Shown: piece by piece, positions 57,690 through 64,000 of the stretch
Numbering within the stretch: position 1 is the stretch's first letter
Layout of the letters: each line of letters opens with the position of its first letter
Source of the DNA: Angiostrongylus vasorum
Lineage: Eukaryota > Nematoda > Chromadorea > Rhabditida > Metastrongylidae
Length of the DNA: 64,000 nt
Assembly: GCA_018806985.1 (NCBI GenBank)
Contig: JADANN010000398.1
Coordinates: 1,197,501-1,261,500, forward strand
Reading direction: 5' to 3'
The notes under the pieces: model-generated
What the model was told of the DNA's origin: nothing
Database searches by the model: none
What the model saw: only the letters and a program-made list of their open reading frames with translations
Made by a program: the position numbers and the translations under genes

Positions 57690-58445
57690 AGTAATAAGTG
57701 TAGAATAGAGGAATCGGCAGAGACGGCTGAAATACCACCGGATACTCTTCGTTGTCAGTAAGCTTGTAACCGCCTGTAAGACCATCTATGTGAAACACGA
57801 AATTGCGTAATTTGCCCTTTTGGCAGATTCGGTGACTGATGAGTTCATCTAGGACATATCTGATCTCTTGTGGTACTTGCGGACACGAATATATTGGCGA
57901 AACGGACAGACCTTTATGTATCCGCATAAAAGAACACCTAGATGGCAAACGAAAACTAAGGCAAGGTACCCCCACTAGGGACGCATTGGATACAAAAGCG
58001 TAGCGGAAACGATTCTGATATAAAAGTCACTATCCTCGCACTAGATGTCAAAACACCAACGCGCAAACTTCTAGAGGCTTTTTGGATAGATGCCAAGAAC
58101 CCTACAATGAATGGCAGGTAGAAATGCGCAGAGGTAACACACGATCTGGCCCCGTTTCTTTGCATCGACTTTTGTTGTGTGGTGATGCACTTATCAACCA
58201 TGAGCGACTCTAAGCGGCTGTTCTTCCTCAGTGGAAGGGCGCTTAAAAAAACGGTGTGCTTTTCGAGAAGCTGTTGATCGTGTGGTTGCCATTTAGATGT
58301 CATTCTTCCTGTTTGTGTTGTTGAAGCGTTTGGGATGATAAATTGCATATCAATATACCCCTCCAGGCGCTGATGAAGACAGTACTACCGGAAACATCAG
58401 CTTTAAAGGTATAAAGAAGAAAGTAACACCTCGTGTTTGGTCAAC
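57690..58445 (+). mobile_element. Decayed Penelope-like right arm
   Basis: Colinear with 21320-22030: GAGGAATCGGCAGAGACGG, the GIY-YIG region (ATATATTGGCGAAACGGACAG), the AGGCTTTTTGGATAGATGCC block and a hammerhead-like core near 58365-58402 (CTGATGAAGAC...GGAAACATCAGCT). Numerous indels show it is old. Confidence 0.8.
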
Positions 58446-58468
58446 AAGAATACGGAGAATAGGTGCAG

Positions 58469-58606
58469 AATTTAAAGAAACCAGTACTAATGAAATCATT
58501 TTCTATGCACCACTTCAAATATACGATGATTCACAAGATAGTGCCAAATTCGCCAAACCAGGTGGACATAGTGCCAAATTCGCCAAACCAGGTGGACATT
58601 GATGAA
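58469..58606 (+). CDS. Exon candidate, possibly of the 61132-62965 gene
   Basis: Bounded by a GGTGCAG acceptor and a perfect GTAAGT donor (58607). The frame open throughout (46 codons, phase 0) contains KKPVLMKSFSMHHFKYT and ends IVPNSPNQVDIDE. A second frame (NEIIFYAPLQIYDDSQ...) is open up to alternative GTGGAC donors at 58562 or 58592. The correct frame is unresolved. No family recognised. Confidence 0.4.
58538..58597. repeat. Perfect 30-bp tandem duplication inside the exon candidate
   Basis: The unit ATAGTGCCAAATTCGCC... (58538-58567) is repeated exactly at 58568-58597, adding ten codons without changing frame. Confidence 0.95.
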
Positions 58607-58759
58607 GTAAGTCATACATTACAATTTCTCGAGGTTTTCGATTCACTGACAGATTATGGCGATCAAAAATCCGTTAAATATGGGGCACTCGTGTTAGGTA
58701 CAAATATTGTAGCAGTCTGCAAACAACAATTTCTGCTATTCGCTTTGAGAATCCCCTGA

Positions 58760-60214
58760 AAGACTGGAGGGTTGAGGGTGCACAGTCTTGACTGTAACGT
58801 AGCACTGTGAAAGCCGCGTCATTATGAAAGCAGTGGCGATGTATGCTATCTGAGTCCATCGCGTGCTGACGCTATGATAGAAGAATGACGATTTCTTAGC
58901 TGGCCACCAAATGAAGGTACTAAGTACTGATTGGGACAAGATCGAGATGTGTGGTAGAAGTAACTGGTAACGACAAAACGACAACATTCGATGAAAATAC
59001 GCCAAGGTGTGTATTTCGGAGTTAGCTACGTGTCGTATCTGACTTCCATAGTGTTTGTCTCTATCGTATCATCGTCAGGTTCGTGGAAACATGTTCCCAG
59101 ACGCTCTGAGCAGACATTTTCATGATTTCCAGAAACGAAAGCGCGAAAAAATATTAGCGACTGATTGCATACTGGCTAGACGTAACGACACTGGAGGATG
59201 CACTACGTGCTTGCCATTACCATTCACCCATCCTTCATTCCCTGGTCATATTTATGCTGTGCTCGTCCGAATTTTATGGAAATTCTAACAGTGAGGCGCA
59301 CTTCGTCCTTGCTGTTTGTGGTATTAGGTACTAAGTAGACCAATTCACTTGTACGTTATGGTGATACTCGACGTTTGATTGTAATCTAAAATTCCATTAG
59401 TCGGTCGAATTTTTGAACAGATCGTTCTGTGTACATTTTATCTGAAAGTCATTCTGCTTAGACACTTTAAAAGAGCTTATGATGCTTTCGTTCATTCCTA
59501 AGTACTAAGGATTGCTCAGTAATGTTGTTGTGATCAAAGTTACTGTAGCGTTCGGAATCGGATAGTAGACAACTTGAATCGTACCTTAAAGGCTTGCTTC
59601 ATATCGCTCTTATTGGTGATCTTCAGACAAGTCTTAATTTCGCTGTTCAAATCACCCACTAAGCGAATCTGAGAGTAATCTAGTTGTTTTCACAACAGAC
59701 AACCGGGGTTTTCAAACACCCATCACTTGCAGTGTAGCCAAAATCGATTTAGAACCAGACCTTGTCATTGGGCTCCATTGCTAACAGTGATTTATTATCC
59801 TTAGCTGCCATTGCAGCACGAACAACAGACAGGACGTATCACAAGATGTGAAACTCACTGAAATACGAAAGAAATGTGGTGATAGAAATTATCACAGTGA
59901 CATTATCAAATACTGACATATATTTCCAAATACTGATATGCATTAGCAAGTAATTCCAGTTGACTCTATTACGATTCATGCATTTACTTTGAAGCAATGG
60001 TGTGGTGAGGGATTTGGCCTCCGTCTTTTATATGACAGAATTAGACCCTCTGTATGCCACCGGTTTCACATATAACTGTCAAATGGATCGAGTGAATCTG
60101 GGTGGGGTCTAGTAGCTCATCTGAGCAGCTCAGTGAACTCCCCCCAGATGGAAGGACATGAAAAAAAGCATCAAATAGAAAAAGCCTTCATATACGTAAA
60201 ACAAGAAAACGACG
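58760..60214. other. No recognisable feature
   Basis: A frame at 59055-59288 has an internal acceptor-like TTTCCAG but no matching donor or motif. Nothing else was recognised. Confidence 0.4.
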
Positions 60215-60480
60215 AAGCGTTAGACCTCAGTCAATCCCTTTGGGATGCTTCATGCATTCGACTCAGTTCGTAACACCGTAGAGATGAATTAGTGTCTGTA
60301 CAACCCTTTGCGAATGTTCTCCGATTTTTCAAAATAATATTTTTTAATCTCCCAAGCAAGCCAATGCCCATAGAGGTGGCACGAGGGCTTGGTTGGGTCG
60401 AGGTGTGGCATCGAACCAATAACCCTATGCCTATTTCGGAGAGCTTAACTACTGTCTTACACATGCCTGATAACTATTCA
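60215..60480 (-). repeat. Degenerate tRNA-headed SINE (family A related)
   Basis: The 3' end block (CAGTCAATCCC...GATGCTTCATGCATTCGACTC) lies at 60228-60262. The head on the minus strand has TGTGTAAGACAGTAGTTAAG (A-box-like) and TTGGTTCGATGCC (B box) near 60400-60465. Confidence 0.55.
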
Positions 60481-60727
60481 CATACAATGAACGAAACCCA
60501 TGCCATTTTTAGTAATTTCAGAGCACTTCTGGCTATTTGCAGCAGTAATCGTAGAGCGCTGAAGTTCTGTGCTAAAATGGTTATGCCAATCCCGATAAAA
60601 AAATTGTTTTTCTGCAAATCCACCCTACTCATTGATGATTAAATTAAGATAGTGTTTTAAATTTGAGTTGGTCGTCTTTCATTCAACTTCTTAACAGTTA
60701 TCACACAACGTTAGTGTTTATTTCCTC

Positions 60728-61034
60728 TAAGGAAACCAAAGGGCGCATGTGGCGCAGTAGTCGGAGACGTCAACACACACGTGGAATCGATCTCCACGCC
60801 CATCGCCCACCAAGCCTTCCATCCTTCCGGGGTCGGCAAATTAGTACCAGACCTGTCTGGGAGGATAGCAGGACTGGCTCGATACATCGGTAGGCCATCG
60901 CGAGTCATTGTAAAGGCCAGATATGCATTCATTCACCTCCAAACGATGCTTAATAAAGTCGAATGCATGGCGCATCCCTCAGAGATTGAACAACGCCGAG
61001 AGCTTTATCCTTTTTTAGCTTTTAAGGAAACCAA
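60728..61034 (+). repeat. Family A SINE with perfect target duplication
   Basis: TAAGGAAACCAA at 60728-60739 recurs exactly at 61023-61034. The element (about 60741-61022) has A box TGGCGCAGTAG, B box GGAATCGATCTCC and a full body. The perfect duplication marks it as one of the younger copies. Confidence 0.93.
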
Positions 61035-61131
61035 TTAGCTGTTCTGATTCACATCTGTTTGTGTGTCTTATTGGTGTTTCTTTCAATGACCATCTTTTTT
61101 TACTCGATTAACATATTCGTCCAATTTTCAG

Positions 61132-62965
61132 TTGTGACGGACGTGTTGGTTCTTTTCATGGAGAAGGATTTTTTTCTTCGATAACTGAAGGACTTGCGAA
61201 GCTTGGAGGAGGCCTGGATTGTGGAAAAGACCTTGCTCTATCGCTCTGTAAGTATGAATGGTATGCATGCTATTATTTATTACATGCTGCTATGATCCGT
61301 CCTGCAAACATGTTGACGTCAGCACTTAAAAAGTTTTGCATCTGCTGTTGAGCCTATTTCTGTATTTATTCCTCTCTTCCCTCTATAACCATTCATTCCA
61401 GAAATTAAATGATTTATAATAACAACTACAATTTGGACTGCAGCCAGTTGCCAATAAAATGGGAAGTCAATGAACTTCTTCGAGAAAAAAGTCTTTTGCA
61501 TATTTCTAAGCCATGAATGGAGCTGTTCCCATGCACGCCACAACATATGAACAAGCTCTCGACTGGCTACAGAAAATTTAAAAGAAAAGTTCTTTACGAC
61601 ATAGTGAACTATTTGAATGCGTCGTTTTCTTGTTCAGCAATCGCGAGGTTGTTAAACAGCATACATTTACTGGAATCCAGGCTCTGAAGAAGGCGATACT
61701 GCCGAAACGTCAGCTACTGTTGTATTGTATTGTGTTTTTCTATGGAAGTAAATGTATGCTGTTTAACAACCTCGCGGTTGCTGAACAAGAAAACGACGCA
61801 TTCATATTCCAATGCCGAGGTTAATAGAAAGTCGATCCTGTGAACTATTTGAACCAAGCTTATCTCTATAGATGTCATACCGGCAACAATGACCCTCTGC
61901 AAATGACTCCTACAGAGATCGTACCTGCATGAATTTGTTAAACTATCTGCATGAATTTCGTAGACGTTGTTATAACTGACTTCTTCCACTATCCTCGGAA
62001 GAAGGCGAAGACATCGAAATGTTAACAGGATGAATATTTTTTGTACCATTCTCGTTTCAGCTCAATAATACAGAGGAATTTTGACTTTTTCCAAGGTTGT
62101 TTTTTTCCGTACTTCTTCTTCGATGTTCACTGTAGAGGAACACCGCTATTTAGAAGATAATCCTTCAAGATATACATAGGAGACCCGCGGATTTCCCTCA
62201 TAGAGGGATCTTACGCCGGTTAGTCGCGAAGCAAAGTGGCGCATGCAGACAGAGGGTTAATCGCGGACCAAAAGCGACCTTTGCTTCCCTAAGATGCAGT
62301 TGGATCCAAGGGATGGACTCCCTGTTTCTGCTGCACTGGTTTGGCACACTACTTCTGTATTTACGAGGACGTATTCATGCATGCGCTCATGTCTCATTTC
62401 AAGAGATGCTCCACTGACGAAGATCCGATCCGATACGGAGACGAAGACGTCACGTCGAGACGACGAAGAACTGTGCATCATCGACTCTGTTTATCGGCTC
62501 TGATGAAGACGAAGACGTTAAAACGTTAGCCGAATGAAACTAATTTATCAACTTCGTACAAGCTCAGCAATTTAAACATATGTTGATTATTTTACTACCG
62601 AAGTTAATTGAAGGTCTTTTTTCAAAAGAGTAATACATAGTGTTGTTCATAGTACTTCATTTACTCGTCTGCACTGTTGTTCAACAAATTTATTGGATGT
62701 GAGTGACGCGACTCGAAGCGCATCTTCCAGCAAGCCAGTTTTTCAATAACTTATTGTAGACTTATCTACAAAGGAAGTCTCGTTCAATTGTCCACATGGG
62801 GTTGCGATCAACCCTCACGATTATGGCCAAAATCTATTCCCACATCGTAGTCAAATCCTTGAGCGAAACATGACAGATACGTTGAGGCAGCTTGAGTTAT
62901 TCTACGAATCTATCGTTCGAACCAGCTTTTTTTCACTGAGTGCACATTGTTGCTTGTACTATTGA
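61132..62965 (+). CDS. Last two exons of an unrecognised gene
   Basis: Exon 61132-61247 follows CCAATTTTCAG and ends at a CT|GTAAGT donor. Exon 62760-62965 follows TTATTGTAG and ends at TGA. Phases agree: one base carries over from the first exon. The peptide is Gly-rich first (CDGRVGSFHGEGFFSSITEG, LGGGLDCGKDLALS), then FNCPHGVAINPHDYGQNLFP and ILERNMTDTLRQLELFYES. I do not recognise the family. The CPHG...NPHDYGQN run looks conserved and site-like, but this is impression only. The 1.5-kb intron holds the 222-bp hammerhead palindrome, an E2 fragment and a LINE 5' piece. Upstream exons must exist; 58469-58606 is a candidate. Confidence 0.65.
61604..61853 (+). mobile_element. 222-bp hammerhead-bearing palindrome with perfect 14-bp target duplication
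   Basis: GTGAACTATTTGAA occurs at 61604-61617 and exactly again at 61840-61853. Between them (61618-61839) are a left arm (TGCGTCGTTTTCTTGTTCAG...), one hammerhead-like motif (61680-61715) and a right arm that is the reverse complement of the left. Arms and motif match the outer ends of the 19.2-22.15 kb Penelope-like element, but all coding sequence is absent. It is a non-autonomous derivative, presumably moved by Penelope-type enzymes. Confidence 0.88.
61680..61715 (+). ncRNA. Hammerhead-ribozyme-like motif (E1)
   Basis: GGCT (61680-61683), CTGAAGA (61684-61690), extra A, GGC (61692-61694), six-base loop, GCC (61701-61703), GAAA (61704-61707), CGTC (61708-61711), AGCT (61712-61715). Stem I pairs four bases including one G-U. 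Confidence 0.62.
61965..62060 (+). mobile_element. Family E2 right-end fragment
   Basis: GGAAGAAGGCGAAGACATCG, GAAATGTTAAC and a GATGAATATTTTTTGTACC end correspond to the E2 hammerhead block and terminus, decayed. Confidence 0.5.
62155..62400 (+). mobile_element. 5' fragment of the RTE-type LINE
   Basis: Matches the reverse complement of about 16235-15990: CGGTTAGTCGCGAAGC, GTTAATCGCGGACC, AAAAGCGACCTTTGCTTCCC and the CGTATTCATGCATGCGCTC block. It carries only the 5' leader and no endonuclease. Confidence 0.8.
62405..62600 (+). mobile_element. Family E2 right half
   Basis: Contains GAGACGAAGACGTCACGTCG and the hammerhead-like block at 62495-62532 with a perfect five-pair stem I (CGGCT/AGCCG), but the GAAA is AAAA (G12 to A), predicted to abolish cleavage. 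It joins directly to the LINE fragment on the left. Confidence 0.7.
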
Positions 62966-62999
62966 CATTTACAATGATTCGTTTTGAAGACGATTACTG

Positions 63000-63295
63000 T
63001 ATGTTTGACTGAACGGGGTTCGTTGCCGATCTGGGTTCCCAGATCAATCCCGTTGCTGATTGCTGATGGCAGTGATCGATAGCACTAGCTGAGAGACAGG
63101 CGAAACGAAGGACCCGTATGGTGTGGTGGTGAACGCGTTACCCCTCAGAAAGGGTAATAGCACGTTCGTTCCCCCAGCGCAGACAGCTGCGGTCTGGAAT
63201 TTTGCAAATATCTCAGCATCATTGTGGTTATATTTCGCAACATACCCTGCGGTTAAAAAAGAGTATGCAGTAAATAACCAGTTAAAATTACTAAT
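63000..63295 (+). repeat. Family C SINE
   Basis: TATGGTGTGGTGGTGAACGC (A-box-like), GCACGTTCGTTCCCC (B-box-like), CAAATATCTCAGCATCATTG body and a GAGTATGCAGTAAATAACC end. The left flank GATCTGGGTTCCCAGATC is an 18-base perfect palindrome in the family C spacer. Confidence 0.75.
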
Positions 63296-63784
63296 AAAAT
63301 TCTTCGTCGTGTCTAAATTCCGAAGACAATCCATAAAACGACGTCCTTTCCGTACTAGTAGAATTCTCATTTTAAAAAATTTCTTCATTTCTATTCACCG
63401 AATTTTCCATGACGTAATCCAAGTCGATGGTTCTATCACTGCCTGGTATTGTCTGTGTATTTTCGGTTCCTTATTCATCAAAGTGTGACGTTCCCTAAGT
63501 ATACTGTGATTAAACCATATGAATAACATCAGACCGTTTGTTATCGATCTCCAACTGTCAACTTGTCAACAAACTGTGAATTTCTGAGCAAGATAGATAT
63601 GGTGTAGTTGACATGTTCGCGAAGATGTCAGTTCTTCGATAACTACAGTACTTTGGCCTTTCAAGATCGGATTGCTTCTTTAGAGCATACTTTTTGCATT
63701 CATTCTGCAACTATATGTTTAGCCTTTGTAGAATATTATCCTTATTTTACATCATTACCTCTGCTTCAAGTTTGAATTTTCACT

Positions 63785-64000
63785 TAACCTCAGTTTTCAC
63801 CACGGATCACTCAATGGGCGATCATCAGCCGTTTTGTTGCAAGGCTACGTGGCGTGTTTCCGGGTAGCGTGTAGGTGGTTGGACGTGTAGCAAAAGCGAC
63901 CTTGTGCTTTCCTAAGACGCAGGTGGATCCAAGAGATATGTCCCTGTTTCTACTGTGGCAATTTTACGCATACCTTCTGTGTTTACGTCTTGCATATCGA
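63785..64000 (+). mobile_element. 5' portion of another RTE-type LINE, cut by the window end
   Basis: GGCGTGTTTCCGGGTAGC, AAAAGCGACCTTGTGC and GACGCAGGTGGATCCAAGAG match the 5' leader of the 12.9-16.2 kb element. Coding sequence, if present, lies beyond the window. Confidence 0.7.

Noticed and set aside
59055..59288. Basic open frame (QKRKREKILATDC) with an upstream TTTCCAG
   Set aside because: No donor, no motif and no phase partner with the 61132 exon could be shown.

Overview
The window reads as nuclear DNA from a repeat-rich nematode. Genes are sparse and split into short exons (25 to 150 bases) separated by long introns. Acceptors have the TTTCAG form, and two start codons sit a few bases after such an acceptor, as expected for spliced-leader trans-splicing. 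Nothing prokaryotic, viral or CRISPR-like was seen. A strongylid or hookworm-like parasite is my inference, not something the sequence proves.

Genes. (1) 27825-37751 (+) is an eight-exon PhzF/PBLD-family isomerase-like gene whose introns are filled with SINEs and foldback elements. (2) 49926-53479 (+) is a ten-exon HP1-like gene with a chromodomain, a hinge and a chromoshadow-like end. It appears interrupted by one surplus base in an A-run, and a SINE is inserted across its last 3' splice site. (3) 61132-62965 (+) holds the last two exons of an unrecognised gene; 58469-58606 may be an earlier exon. (4) 56785-57006 (-) is a possible 73-residue small gene or retrocopy. One further isolated exon candidate lies at 40525-40630.

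Mobile DNA makes up most of the rest. At 19.2-22.15 kb is a recent Penelope-like element (reverse transcriptase plus GIY-YIG endonuclease) arranged as about 1 kb inverted arms around a 950-bp core, flanked by a near-perfect target-site duplication. Decayed relatives lie at 1-135, 18.7, 41.3-42.8, 57.7-58.4 and 61.6 kb. A dead mariner lies at 9.1-10.2 kb. A frameshifted RTE-type LINE covers 12.9-16.2 kb (-), with two LINE 5' fragments at 62.2 and 63.8 kb. Two much older LINE remnants lie at 25.3-27.45 and 43.1-45.3 kb.

Short elements. Family A is a tRNA-derived SINE of about 280 bp with more than 20 copies, many with target duplications. Families B and C are other tRNA-headed repeats; C often occurs as inverted dimers. 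Family D is a 390-bp repeat with a GTAA-type tail. Family E comprises foldback units that carry hammerhead-ribozyme-like cores (E1 in the Penelope arms, E2 in separate short foldbacks). The most striking unit is a 222-bp hammerhead-bearing palindrome with a perfect 14-bp target duplication at 61.6-61.85 kb, inside an intron of gene 3.

The genes do not form an operon or pathway. What links the window is heavy intron colonisation by RNA-copied elements, several of which touch splice sites.
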